Assembly: GCF_900129825.1 (NCBI RefSeq)
Contig: NZ_FQWZ01000005.1
Coordinates: forward strand, 62,001-126,000
Direction: 5' to 3'
Source: Hydrocarboniphaga daqingensis
Lineage (GTDB): Bacteria; Pseudomonadota; Gammaproteobacteria; Nevskiales; Nevskiaceae
Length of the DNA stretch: 64,000 nt
Shown here: positions 9,095-17,710 of the stretch, piece by piece
Position numbering within the stretch: position 1 is the first letter of the stretch
How the letters are laid out: the number at the start of each line of letters is the position of its first letter
Program-made: the position numbers and the translations under genes
Notes under the pieces: generated by a model
What the model was told of the DNA's origin: nothing
The model's input: the letters and a program-made list of their open reading frames with translations, nothing else
The model's database searches: none

Positions 9095-9114
9095 AACATT
9101 TTAGGTCGAATGTT
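9095..9114. promoter_or_regulatory. 20-bp dyad, copy 3 (perfect)
   Basis: AACATT, eight bases, AATGTT: a perfect six-base inverted repeat. It is centred between the EXPERA-like operon (minus) and the PQQ dehydrogenase-KstD-TetR operon (plus). It shares the ACAAAACATTT left flank with copy 1. The position suits control of both divergent operons. Confidence 0.55.
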
Positions 9115-9191
9115 AGCGTTCGGCCCGGATGATCGACTGGGTTACGGGGGCGGCGATGATGTCGTGGGCATCGGCAAGCGGAGACCGACGC

Positions 9192-11243
9192 ATGATGGCG
9201 TGGGCACTGGTCATCGGCGTGCTGCTGACGACGGCAGGCTGTCAGCGTCCGGCGCCAGAGCAACGGGACACGACTCAAGCCCAGGCTCCGCGTCCGGCTC
9301 GTAACTGGCCGCACGTGTCTGGCGACGAAGGGGGGCAGAAGTACGCGGCGCTCGACGAGATCAACCTCGGCAATGTTTCACGTCTGAAGCCGGCATGGCG
9401 GTACGACACCGGCGATTACTCGACCGGCAACGAGGTGCATGGGGCCACTGCGTTCCAGGTGTCGCCGCTGATGATCGACGGACGCCTTTACCTGTGTACG
9501 CCATACAACCGAGTCATCTCGCTCGACGCCGAGACCGGAGCGGTGCGCTGGCAACATGATCCGCAGGTTGACCTGCAGGGCGTCTACACGCCGACGTGCC
9601 GTGGCGTGGCGTATTGGCGCGATACCCGGCACGGCACTGAGCGTCGGTGTGCAGAGCGCATCTTCGAGGCAACGCTCGACGCCCGGCTGATCGCGGTCGA
9701 CGCGCAGACGGGCGAGCGCTGCGATGAATTCGGCGTCGATGGCAGCGTCAGCCTGAAGACCGGGCTCGGCGCGGTACGGCCTGCCGAGGTCTACACCACG
9801 TCGGCGCCGCTGGTGATTGGCGATCGCGTCGTGACCGGCGCCTTTATTCGGGATGGGCAGCGACTCGATGCGCCCAGCGGTGCTGTGCGTGCCTACGACG
9901 CGCGCAGCGGCGCGCTGTCGTGGGTCTGGGACCCGGTGCCGCCCGGCACGGCATCGGTGTCGGCCGCCGATGTCGCAGCCGGAGCGGTGCTGGCGCCGGG
10001 CACACCGAACGTCTGGGGCTTGATGTCGGCCGACAGCAGTCGTGGGCTGATCTATATGCCGACCGGTAGTGCCGCACCGGATCATTATCGTGGTGTCGAG
10101 AGAGGCGATCGCGATTACTACGGGGCCAGCATCGTGGCGCTCGATGCGACGACCGGCGCCGTACGCTGGCACTTCCAGACCGTGCATCACGACCTGTGGG
10201 ACTACGACGTCGGGGCGCAGCCGCTGCTGTTCGACTTCCGGCGCCCTGACGGCAGCACCCGGCCGGCTTTGCTGGCCAGCACCAAGCTCGGGCATTTGTT
10301 CGTACTGGACCGCGAAACCGGCGCGCCGCTGCTGCCGATCGAGGAACGAGCAGTGCCCGCATCGACGGTGCCCGGCGAGAGGGCAGCGCCGACGCAGCCG
10401 TTCCCGATCAAGCCGGCCGGCCTGCATCCATCGACGCTGACGCGTGACGACTTGTGGGGCCTGACACCGTGGGACCGCGGGCGCTGTCAGCAACAGTTCG
10501 ATGCGCTCGACAATCAGGGGCTGTTTACGCCGCCATCGCTGCGCGGTGCACTGCAGTATCCAGGGCTCGGTGGCGGCATCAACTGGGGCGGTGCGTCGAT
10601 CGACCCACAGCGGATGCGCGCGATCGTGAACCTGCAACGCGTGCCGTTTGTCATCAAGCTGGTGCCGCGCGCCACTTACGAGTCGGCCCAGACGGCTAAC
10701 GCGGCGACCGGCCCACAACAGGCGTCGGCCAACGAGTTGGTCGCGTTTAATCCGCAAGTCGGCACGCCGTACGTGGCGGTGCGCGAACCGCTGCTATCAC
10801 CGCTGATGACGCCGTGCATCAAGCCGCCATGGGGTGAGATCGCGGCTGTCGATCTACGCAGCGGCGCGCTGATCTGGCGCAAGCCGCTGGGTACGCTGCA
10901 GGGGCTCGCACCGCTGATCGGGCGCTGGCTGGACACCGGCACACCGAACTCGGGCGGATCACTGCAGACGGCCGGTGGCTTGGTATTCATTGCCGCTGCA
11001 ATGGACCGGCAGCTGCGCGCGTTCGATGCGGCCAGCGGTGAGCTGCTGTGGCAGTACCGCTTACCGTACGCCGGCAACGCGACGCCGATCAGCTACCGAA
11101 GCCGCGACGGCGGTCGCCAGTACGTGGTCATCGCGGCTGGTGGCCATGGTCCGCTGGGCACGACACCGGGGGATGCGGTCATGGCGTTCACGCTCGACGG
11201 CGAGGTCGGACCGCGCGTGATGCCGACAAGTCAGGAGCGATGA
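9192..11243 (+). CDS. PQQ-dependent dehydrogenase, lipoprotein
   Basis: 683 residues. The start was taken at the ATG after GGAGA because it gives a lipoprotein signal, MMAWALVIGVLLTTAGC, with acylated Cys17. The rest is an eight-bladed quinoprotein propeller of the membrane glucose/quinate dehydrogenase type: repeated TGAVRW and SGALIW blade motifs, YTPTCRGVAYW, HHDLWDYDVGAQP and GHLFVLDRETG. No cytochrome c CxxCH is present. It would oxidise an alcohol or aldehyde in the periplasm and pass electrons to quinone or another carrier. An ATGA overlap couples it to the KstD-like gene. The substrate is unknown; a sterol or side-chain alcohol is possible. Confidence 0.88.
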   Translation: MMAWALVIGVLLTTAGCQRPAPEQRDTTQAQAPRPARNWPHVSGDEGGQKYAALDEINLGNVSRLKPAWRYDTGDYSTGNEVHGATAFQVSPLMIDGRLYLCTPYNRVISLDAETGAVRWQHDPQVDLQGVYTPTCRGVAYWRDTRHGTERRCAERIFEATLDARLIAVDAQTGERCDEFGVDGSVSLKTGLGAVRPAEVYTTSAPLVIGDRVVTGAFIRDGQRLDAPSGAVRAYDARSGALSWVWDPVPPGTASVSAADVAAGAVLAPGTPNVWGLMSADSSRGLIYMPTGSAAPDHYRGVERGDRDYYGASIVALDATTGAVRWHFQTVHHDLWDYDVGAQPLLFDFRRPDGSTRPALLASTKLGHLFVLDRETGAPLLPIEERAVPASTVPGERAAPTQPFPIKPAGLHPSTLTRDDLWGLTPWDRGRCQQQFDALDNQGLFTPPSLRGALQYPGLGGGINWGGASIDPQRMRAIVNLQRVPFVIKLVPRATYESAQTANAATGPQQASANELVAFNPQVGTPYVAVREPLLSPLMTPCIKPPWGEIAAVDLRSGALIWRKPLGTLQGLAPLIGRWLDTGTPNSGGSLQTAGGLVFIAAAMDRQLRAFDAASGELLWQYRLPYAGNATPISYRSRDGGRQYVVIAAGGHGPLGTTPGDAVMAFTLDGEVGPRVMPTSQER

Positions 11244-13000
11244 CGATGGATGGATCGAGCGTGATGCAATACGACCATCAGGTGGATCTGCTGGTCGTCG
11301 GCTCGGGTGCCGGCGCAATGACCGCCGCACTACGCGCCGCGCACGCCGGCGCACAGGTGCTGATCGTCGAGAAGGCCGAACACTACGGCGGGACCTCGGC
11401 AACCTCGGGTGGCGGACTGTGGATACCCTGCAATCACTTGATGCGCGATTGCGGCATCGACGACAGCGATGACGAGGCGCTGCGCTACCTGCGCGCGCTG
11501 TGTGCTGACGACGTACCCGATGCCAATCTTCGCGCCTTTGTTGACGGTGGACCGCGCATGTTGCGCTGGTTGTGCGAGCACAGTCAGGTTCGCTACCAAG
11601 CAATGGCGTACTACGCCGACTACTACCAGCACCTCGACGGCGCAAAACCCGGTGGTCGGTCGATCGACCCGATTGCCTACGATGCGCGCGAACTCGGCAG
11701 CGACTTTGCCCAGTTGCAAGCGCCGCACATCCAGACCCGCGTGCTCGGGTTGATTGGCTACACCAACACCGAAGGCGCCGTGCTGCTGAGCAAGTCGCCC
11801 GGCTGGTTCGGGCTGCTGCTGAAGCTGCTGCGCGACTATCTGCTCGACCTGCCGTGGCGCTTGCGCTCGCTGCGGTCGCGCCGGCTGACGATGGGCAATG
11901 CCCTGATCGGCCGCCTGCGCCGCTCGCTGGCCGATGCCGCCGTGCCGCTGTGGTGCAACAGCCCGATGCGCGAACTACTAACCGACCTAGGGGGCGTCAC
12001 CGGCGCCATCATCGAATGCAACGGCCGTCCGATCCGCATCAAGGCGCGGCACGGCGTCGTGCTGGGTACCGGCGGCTACGAGTTCAACCAAGCCTTGCGA
12101 GAACAACATCTGCCATCGCCAACGCGGCGCCAGTGGTCGGCCGCATCACCGCACAACACCGGCGATGGTTTGCTGGCGGCGCAGGCGATCGGCGCCGGTA
12201 CGGCATTGATGGATCAGGCTTGGTGGGGGCCGACGATGGTGGTGCCAGGCGAGGATCGGGCGCGGATGCTGTTTACCGAACGGTCCATGCCCGGTGCCAT
12301 CGTCGTCAATCGGCGCGGCGAGCGCTTCGTCAATGAGTCGGTCGCCTATACGACCGCCGTGCAGGCGATGCTGGTCGATGACAACCTGCCGTCCTATCTG
12401 ATCTTTGACGCACGCTACTTGCGTGACTATCCCTTTGGACCGCTGCTACCCGGCGGCATGCATTTGAACTGGCTGCAACCGCCCAAAATGCACCGGCTAC
12501 TGAAGCGCGGGGCCTCGCTCGCAGCATTGGCCGAGCAGTTGTCGATCGACGCGTATGGGCTGCAGCGCAGCGTGGCGCGCTTCAACGGGTTTGCACGCAG
12601 CGGCGTCGACGAGGACTTCCATCGCGGCGAAAATCCTTACGATCGCTTGTACGGCGATGTGCGGATCAAGCCCAATGCCTGTTTGGCACCGTTGAGCGAA
12701 TCGCCGTATTACGGCATCGAGATTTATCCCGGCGACATCGGGACCAAGGGCGGGCTGCGTACCGATGAGCATGCACGCGTACTGCGGAACGACGGCGCCG
12801 TCATCGATGGTCTTTATGCCATCGGCAACTGTGCTGCATCGGTGACGGGACGGTATTATCCCGGCGCTGGTGCCACGCTCGGTCCTGCGATGACGTTTGG
12901 GTTTCTTGCTGCCGAGCACGCCTGCCAGCAACTACGCCGTTCCTCGTCACACGGACCCGATGCCCAAGCCCGCCAAGCCCCGATCCACGCGCCGGACTGA
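11240..13000 (+). CDS. FAD-dependent dehydrogenase, 3-ketosteroid delta1-dehydrogenase-like
   Basis: 586 residues from an ATG overlapping the previous stop, with AGGAG just upstream. The FAD motif VVGSGAGAMTAALRAAHAG is near residue 17, followed by KAEHYGGTSATSGGGLWIP, typical of the KstD/fumarate reductase flavoprotein family. The C-terminal YYPGAGATLGPAMTFGFLAA matches the conserved KstD end, where a Tyr and Gly act in the active site. KstD removes hydrogens from C1 and C2 of the steroid A ring. Close relatives acting on other cyclic ketones cannot be excluded. Its coding end overlaps the TetR gene start by 41 bases. Confidence 0.83.
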   Translation: MTMDGSSVMQYDHQVDLLVVGSGAGAMTAALRAAHAGAQVLIVEKAEHYGGTSATSGGGLWIPCNHLMRDCGIDDSDDEALRYLRALCADDVPDANLRAFVDGGPRMLRWLCEHSQVRYQAMAYYADYYQHLDGAKPGGRSIDPIAYDARELGSDFAQLQAPHIQTRVLGLIGYTNTEGAVLLSKSPGWFGLLLKLLRDYLLDLPWRLRSLRSRRLTMGNALIGRLRRSLADAAVPLWCNSPMRELLTDLGGVTGAIIECNGRPIRIKARHGVVLGTGGYEFNQALREQHLPSPTRRQWSAASPHNTGDGLLAAQAIGAGTALMDQAWWGPTMVVPGEDRARMLFTERSMPGAIVVNRRGERFVNESVAYTTAVQAMLVDDNLPSYLIFDARYLRDYPFGPLLPGGMHLNWLQPPKMHRLLKRGASLAALAEQLSIDAYGLQRSVARFNGFARSGVDEDFHRGENPYDRLYGDVRIKPNACLAPLSESPYYGIEIYPGDIGTKGGLRTDEHARVLRNDGAVIDGLYAIGNCAASVTGRYYPGAGATLGPAMTFGFLAAEHACQQLRRSSSHGPDAQARQAPIHAPD

Positions 13001-13643
13001 TCTGCCGGCGCGCCGCCCGTCTGTCGTTGCAGCCGCTGCCGATGGCGACAGTGCGCCCATCAGCTGGCAGGCGCAGAAGGCGCGCGACACGCGCGACGCG
13101 ATCGTCAATGCGGTGATCGGCTTGATCAAGGAAGGCGGCTTCGGCAATGCCAGCTCCAGCCGCATTGCCGAGCGCGCCGGCATCACCTGGGGCGCAGTGC
13201 AGCACCATTTCGGATCGAAAGAAGACATCCTCGATGCGATCCTGGCGGTCCTGCAGCAGCGCTTCAGCCAGCTGATGGAAACGCCGGCCCTACGTCAGGG
13301 CACGCTCGATGAGCGGGTCGACGCCTTCGTCGAGCGCTTGTGGAAGCATTACCAGACCGACATGTTCATCGTCGCCGTCGAGATCTTGTTGGCATCACGC
13401 GGCTTCGAGTCGCGGCCGAGCCGTGACTGGGAACAGCAGCAGCTCGCCGGCCATTTGCGAGCGTTCCGCGACATATTTCACGACGTCGACAAGCGCAGCG
13501 CGCAGATGCTCGAAGCGCTGACCTATGTCCACATCGTGCTGATGGGCATGACGATGGAGCGGGTCTTCGAGAGTCGTGCGCGCAGCGTCAAGCAGCATTT
13601 GCAGCGACTCAAGGGCTCGCTGCGCGAGATGCTGGCGGCTTGA
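12960..13643 (+). CDS. TetR-family transcriptional regulator
   Basis: 227 residues from an ATG inside the 3' end of the KstD-like gene. The DNA-binding domain follows a Lys/Arg/Pro-rich leader (MPKPAKPRSTRRTD): RDAIVNAVIGLIKEGGF, then SSRIAERAGITWGAVQHHFG and SKEDILDAI, about residues 45-95. The remaining C-terminal region is the ligand-binding and dimer domain. Cotranscription with the PQQ dehydrogenase and KstD-like genes suggests it senses a pathway intermediate and represses this cluster. It is one candidate binder of the 20-bp dyads. Confidence 0.88.
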   Translation: MPKPAKPRSTRRTDLPARRPSVVAAAADGDSAPISWQAQKARDTRDAIVNAVIGLIKEGGFGNASSSRIAERAGITWGAVQHHFGSKEDILDAILAVLQQRFSQLMETPALRQGTLDERVDAFVERLWKHYQTDMFIVAVEILLASRGFESRPSRDWEQQQLAGHLRAFRDIFHDVDKRSAQMLEALTYVHIVLMGMTMERVFESRARSVKQHLQRLKGSLREMLAA

Positions 13644-13656
13644 GCGCCGCAGCCGT

Positions 13657-13675
13657 GCCGACGCTCAGTGTCGGC
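13657..13675. terminator. Hairpin between convergent tetR and P450 genes
   Basis: GCCGAC, seven-base loop, GTCGGC. It overlaps the last codons of the minus-strand P450. No T-run follows on either strand, so it is only a possible terminator. Confidence 0.4.
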
Positions 13676-15071
13676 GCGCGCGGACCTTGACCTTGAAGCT
13701 CATCGCCGGCCCTGGCGTTGGCGCCGTCTTGGTCTTGAGCACGTAGTCCGGCGATGGCAGTTCCAGATCAAACAAGTAGAACAGCTGCGCCATGCTCATC
13801 ATCAGCAGCACTTCAGCAAGGCTCTTGCCCAGGCAGGTGTGATGACCGCGCCCGTAGGGTGAGTAAGCGCCCGGCTGCAAGTGTTCGGCGCGCGGCCGAG
13901 CATAGCGGTCGATGTCGAACACCTCGGCGTCAGGATAGAACGCATCCTGAAAGTGCGGCACCGCAGTGCCCAGATAAATCATCTCGCCTTCGTGGATGCG
14001 GCAGCCGCCAAAGCTGAAATCCTTGTTGGCGATGCGGATCTGCGCGACGGCGATCGGGTACAAGCGCATCGTCTCCATGATCGCGCCGTACAGCGCCGGC
14101 ATGCTGCGCATGTAGTCGTCTTCGTTGATCGGCTGGGCGTCCATCACGGCATCGACTTCGGCCTGCACGCGACGCAGCACCTCGGGGTGCTTCAGTACCG
14201 TGTAGACGATGGCCGACGTGGTGTTGGCCACGGTATCGAGGCCGGCGACATACGGCCCCGCCATCAGCATCGCCAGATCAGATTCGGGAATCAGTTCGGG
14301 GTCGCGCTGGTGCGCGTCCATGATGTCGTCGATCAGCGTCTTGTATTCATCCGGCGTCGCGATCGACTTGCTGCGGTAGTCACGCACCATCTGCCGGCCC
14401 AACTCCAGCATCCGCGCCTTGGCGCGGCGATAACGCGGCAGCTTCATCAGGAACTTGGGTCGCTGCTGCGTGACCAGCACGTTGAGGATGTACAGGATCG
14501 TCGTGCGGATGTCCTTGACGTACTCGCGTGGCGACTGTCCGGTCAACGCGGTGCCGAGCTGATCGACCACCAGAAACTGCATCGCCTCGACGACGGGCAC
14601 CTGGCTGCCGACTGTCCAGTCGCGCAGCAAGGTGTCACGGGTGATGTCGAGCATGTCCTGGTAGCGACCTTTGATGGCGTCTTTCGAGAAGCCGCGCTTC
14701 ATCACAGTCCGCAGCGCCTTGTGCATCTCGCCATCTTCGGCCGACAGCATTTTGCTGGCGCCGAACTCCTTGTACAGCGGTTCCCAGGCCTCGCGGGAAC
14801 GCAGGCAATCACGACCTTCGCGCGTGCCCATGAACGTGGCCGCTTCGGCGCCGGCGATCACCGTCAGCTGATTTCCGAATACATTGACTCGATACACCGG
14901 CCCGTAGTCGCGATAGCAACGGGCGAAGAAGCGCGCCGGATCACGCGCCATCGGCAGCGTGCTGCCAATCAACGGCAGCCCTTTGACCAGCGGCGGAACG
15001 CGGTCGCTCGATGGGGGCGGCGTCGTCTGAGACGGGGTGGGGGACAGATCCAGCGTATCGCTCGTACTCAC
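13665..15071 (-). CDS. Cytochrome P450, eukaryote-like long form
   Basis: 468 residues, longer than the P450 at 3723. It opens with a Pro-rich leader and PPLVKGLPLIGSTLPMARDP, resembling the start of CYP51-type enzymes. The I helix is AGLDTVANT, the K-helix ExxR is METMR, and the heme loop is YGRGHHTCLGKSLAEV with Cys413. There is no strong N-terminal anchor. It lies 21 bases downstream of the cycloeucalenol cycloisomerase homologue in the same operon. A sterol or triterpenoid substrate is a reasonable inference; CYP51 activity is not, because the canonical B'-C and I-helix CYP51 signatures are not evident. Confidence 0.9.
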   Translation of the reverse strand: MSTSDTLDLSPTPSQTTPPPSSDRVPPLVKGLPLIGSTLPMARDPARFFARCYRDYGPVYRVNVFGNQLTVIAGAEAATFMGTREGRDCLRSREAWEPLYKEFGASKMLSAEDGEMHKALRTVMKRGFSKDAIKGRYQDMLDITRDTLLRDWTVGSQVPVVEAMQFLVVDQLGTALTGQSPREYVKDIRTTILYILNVLVTQQRPKFLMKLPRYRRAKARMLELGRQMVRDYRSKSIATPDEYKTLIDDIMDAHQRDPELIPESDLAMLMAGPYVAGLDTVANTTSAIVYTVLKHPEVLRRVQAEVDAVMDAQPINEDDYMRSMPALYGAIMETMRLYPIAVAQIRIANKDFSFGGCRIHEGEMIYLGTAVPHFQDAFYPDAEVFDIDRYARPRAEHLQPGAYSPYGRGHHTCLGKSLAEVLLMMSMAQLFYLFDLELPSPDYVLKTKTAPTPGPAMSFKVKVRARRH

Positions 15072-15092
15072 GTGTGGCTCCAGTGTGTTCGC

Positions 15093-15980
15093 TCAGCCGA
15101 TGGGCCCAACGACCCAGGTGAACAGGTCGAGCAGCAGCAGCACGACCATGCTGACGGCAGCGGCTTCCATTGCGGTGCGATAGATCGACCAGCGTTCGCC
15201 AGCGGCGTCTTCGTCGAGCCGATACACGTTCGGGAAGCTGACGATGAAGTACAGCGCGTAGCAGGCCGAGCCGATGCTCAGCATCCGCGGCAGATCGACG
15301 TACCAGACGTTATCGCGCGTCAGGTCCGTCGAGGCGACGTAGAAATAGGTTTCGGCCCAGGCGAAAAAGTACGAGGCGACAGCCACGGTCAGCACCCACA
15401 GCGCCGCACGCCGCCATGCCGGTGCTTGCAGCGTCAAAGTCCGCACGCGCCGCATCAGCACCACCGAGCAGCTGTGGTAGACGATGAAGAACGCGATCGC
15501 GTTGAAGTACATGCCCGGGGGAATCTTCTGGTAGGTCGCCAGCGCGGTGGCCTCCGGCGGCCCCAGCAGTGCCGAGTCCAGATACCAGCTCACTTGCGGG
15601 AAGTGGTAGCGGATGCCGAGCGTCGAGAAGAAGTATTCGGTGTGGAAGTACGTGGCGAAGAACACGTACACGAACATGTAGACGTTGAACTTGAACCAGT
15701 AGCTACGATGCCAGGCGATGCCGCTGTTGCGGCGCAGCCAGGCCGGCAGCAGCAGGCAGTACGGCACCCACATCAGCAGGTTCTGCACCAGATTCCAGCC
15801 ATTGCCGACATCGAGCCAGCCTTGGCTCATGATGGTGCCGTTGATGACCACGAACACCGGCAGAAACAGTAGGAAGAATTTCTCGGCCCAAGCCTTATCC
15901 TGATTGCGTGAGAACCAATACCCCGGTAGCCCTCGCTGACGATCGCGCGCTTGACTGATGGGCGTGCTCAAGCTGCTCAT
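15093..15980 (-). CDS. Cycloeucalenol cycloisomerase homologue (membrane protein)
   Basis: 295 residues with about seven hydrophobic segments. Several blocks match plant cycloeucalenol cycloisomerase (CPI1) as I recall it: WFSRN near residue 22, YWFKFNVYMFVYVFFATYFH with TEYFFSTLG and YHFP near 100-130, FFIVYHSCS and RRVR near 165-180, SYFFAWAETY near 205, and YALYFIVSFPNVYRLDE then LDLFTWVVGP at the C-terminus. The plant enzyme opens the 9-beta,19-cyclopropane ring of cycloeucalenol to give obtusifoliol. The bacterial protein should be a sterol or triterpenoid isomerase or a binding relative. ATGA overlap with the CMD gene upstream and 21 bases to a P450 downstream show one operon. Confidence 0.85.
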   Translation of the reverse strand: MSSLSTPISQARDRQRGLPGYWFSRNQDKAWAEKFFLLFLPVFVVINGTIMSQGWLDVGNGWNLVQNLLMWVPYCLLLPAWLRRNSGIAWHRSYWFKFNVYMFVYVFFATYFHTEYFFSTLGIRYHFPQVSWYLDSALLGPPEATALATYQKIPPGMYFNAIAFFIVYHSCSVVLMRRVRTLTLQAPAWRRAALWVLTVAVASYFFAWAETYFYVASTDLTRDNVWYVDLPRMLSIGSACYALYFIVSFPNVYRLDEDAAGERWSIYRTAMEAAAVSMVVLLLLDLFTWVVGPIG

Positions 15981-16366
15981 CGTGTGACTCCTGCGCTGGC
16001 GATCTCGGCACGCAGCTGACTGAACACGCGGTGCAGCCGTGAACCCAGTGGGTAGCCGACGTACTGGGTCAGGAACATCGAGATCGAATCAAGTTGCGAT
16101 GGATCCAGCTCACCCCGCTTGAGTGCCGAGCGGGTCTGTATCGCGAGGGTGGTTTCATCGCCGATTGCGGCAATCGCACCAATCAGCAACAAACGCCGAT
16201 CGCGAATGCTCAAGCTGTCTTGATCAGCCCACAGCGTGCCGAACAGCGTCTCCAGCATGTAGTCGATGAAGCGGCTCTCGCCCGGCGCCGTCGGGATCGG
16301 CACATCGCCGCAATAGACGGTGTCGAACATCTGCATGCCCTTGTCGCGGTCGTATCGCGGATTCAT
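15977..16366 (-). CDS. Carboxymuconolactone decarboxylase-family protein
   Basis: 129 residues from an ATG after GGAGGCGA. The CMD/AhpD-like helical domain is recognised in RDRRLLLIGAIAAIGDETTL, then ALKRGELDPSQLDSI and QYVGYPLGSRLHRVF. The CxxC redox pair of AhpD-type members is absent, so it is of the gamma-CMD class without peroxidase chemistry. These proteins can act as decarboxylases or as uncharacterised small enzymes. It is the first gene of the operon with the cycloisomerase homologue and P450, and is divergent from the second Rieske oxygenase. Confidence 0.75.
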   Translation of the reverse strand: MNPRYDRDKGMQMFDTVYCGDVPIPTAPGESRFIDYMLETLFGTLWADQDSLSIRDRRLLLIGAIAAIGDETTLAIQTRSALKRGELDPSQLDSISMFLTQYVGYPLGSRLHRVFSQLRAEIASAGVTR

Positions 16367-16564
16367 CGGCTCGCCTCCGTGGGCCCGTCCAGGGCCGGCT
16401 TCCGCAATTTGAGCGCAGCCGCCCGGCAATTCCTCACCCATGTGCAGGGCAAATTCAGCACCCGCGTTCGCGTCCGCTGCACTTATCACCCGTATGCAGC
16501 ATGTTTTCGGCAGCGTCGGCTCGGTCTACTAGCGTGGCACTCTGGCAACACTAGGACGCTTCCG

Positions 16565-17629
16565 ATGGCCAACAGCAACGATCTTCCACAGCCGCCGTCC
16601 GCCGTCACGGCGGCCAAGGCCGACCTCAATCTCGCCCAGCTACTCGAATCCAAATCGCTGGAGCGCTGCCCGTTTCCGATTCCGGTCGGTTGGTTCTTCG
16701 TCGACTTTTCGGACTCGCTCAAGGCGGGCGAACTCCGCACGATCACGCTGTTTGATCAGGAGTGGGTGCTGTTTCGCGGCGAGAGCGGCAAGGTGGGTCT
16801 GACCGATCCGTTCTGTCCGCACTTGGGCGCCCATATGGGCCATGGCGGCTGCGTGTCGGGCGATCATCTGCGTTGTCCGTTCCATCACTGGGAATACGAC
16901 ACCGAGGGTTGGTGCAAGCAGGTTCCCTACGGCAAGGTCGCGCCGCCGATCATCAAGAAGCAAGCCGTACTGCGAGCGTTGCCGATCCAAGAGCGTTACG
17001 GATTGATCCTCGCGTGGTTCCACCCGCAGCACGAGCCGCCGACCTGGGAGCTGCCGCATATCGCCGCGATGGAGGATGAAGGCTGGACCGGCTCACGCCG
17101 CGGCAGTTGGACCGCGAGTACCGCGATCCAGGAAATCACCGAGAACAGCGTCGACGTCGCGCATCTGAAGTTCCTGCACGGCGCGCCAGGTATTCCGCCG
17201 ATCACAGCCGAATACGAAGGCCACATTCAGCGATTCAACATCGGCAACGGATACATCGTCGGCGAAACATTCGGGCCGGGATCGATCGGTACGGTGACGT
17301 TCACGCAGGAAGGCGTCAGCGCGACGTTGTTCAGCTATACGCAGCCGATCACGCGCGACAAAACGCAGATGAACATGAGCTTCCGGCACCAGGTGTATCC
17401 GGAAGGCAGCCGCGAACAGGCCATCGCGCGCAAGCTGATCGACCACATGATCGGCGCTGCCGAAGGCGAGACCAGCGCCGGCTTCGAAAGCGTCGACTTC
17501 ATCGTCTGGAACAACAAGAAGTATCGCCACAAACCACTGCTCTGTGACGGTGATGGTCCGGTGCTACAGTTCCGGAAGTGGTTCCGCCAGTTCTACGTCG
17601 CAGACGACGCAACGATGCGCAAGATCTAG
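16565..17629 (+). CDS. Rieske oxygenase, DAF-36/Neverland or sterol-demethylase type
   Basis: 354 residues. The Rieske cluster ligands are C84-P-H86 and C104-P-F-H107. The mononuclear iron ligands are D197, H200 and H205 in ENSVDVAHLKFLHG. The ENxxDVAH form recalls the DAF-36/Neverland cholesterol 7-desaturases and the SdmA-like bacterial sterol C4-demethylation oxygenase, more than bulk aromatic-ring dioxygenases. It probably oxidises a sterol-like substrate and needs an external electron donor. It is divergent from the CMD-CPI-P450 operon, with a 198-base promoter region between them. A terminator follows the stop. Confidence 0.87.
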   Translation: MANSNDLPQPPSAVTAAKADLNLAQLLESKSLERCPFPIPVGWFFVDFSDSLKAGELRTITLFDQEWVLFRGESGKVGLTDPFCPHLGAHMGHGGCVSGDHLRCPFHHWEYDTEGWCKQVPYGKVAPPIIKKQAVLRALPIQERYGLILAWFHPQHEPPTWELPHIAAMEDEGWTGSRRGSWTASTAIQEITENSVDVAHLKFLHGAPGIPPITAEYEGHIQRFNIGNGYIVGETFGPGSIGTVTFTQEGVSATLFSYTQPITRDKTQMNMSFRHQVYPEGSREQAIARKLIDHMIGAAEGETSAGFESVDFIVWNNKKYRHKPLLCDGDGPVLQFRKWFRQFYVADDATMRKI

Positions 17630-17644
17630 CGCAGCGATGCAGGG

Positions 17645-17675
17645 ACGGCGGTGCCCTAACGTGCGCCGCCGTTTT
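17645..17675 (+). terminator. Rho-independent terminator after the Rieske gene
   Basis: Stem ACGGCGG pairs with CCGCCGT, with additional GC pairing inside the loop, followed directly by TTTT and a T-rich stretch. It is placed 15 bases after the stop codon. Confidence 0.8.
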
Positions 17676-17710
17676 CTGCTGCGCGATAAAGGAACTGCGA
17701 GGTCGCTAGG

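Noticed and set aside
9378-10757. 459-codon frame antisense to the PQQ dehydrogenase
   Set aside because: Shadow frame; propeller repeats are on the plus strand.
13881-15872. 663-codon open frame antisense to the P450 and cycloisomerase genes
   Set aside because: Arg/His/Gln-rich composition typical of a high-GC shadow frame, no family motif, and the opposite frame has clear P450 and CPI signatures.
16530-16564. Sigma-54-like promoter (TGGCAC) before the Rieske gene
   Set aside because: The -12 element TTGC is absent at the right spacing.
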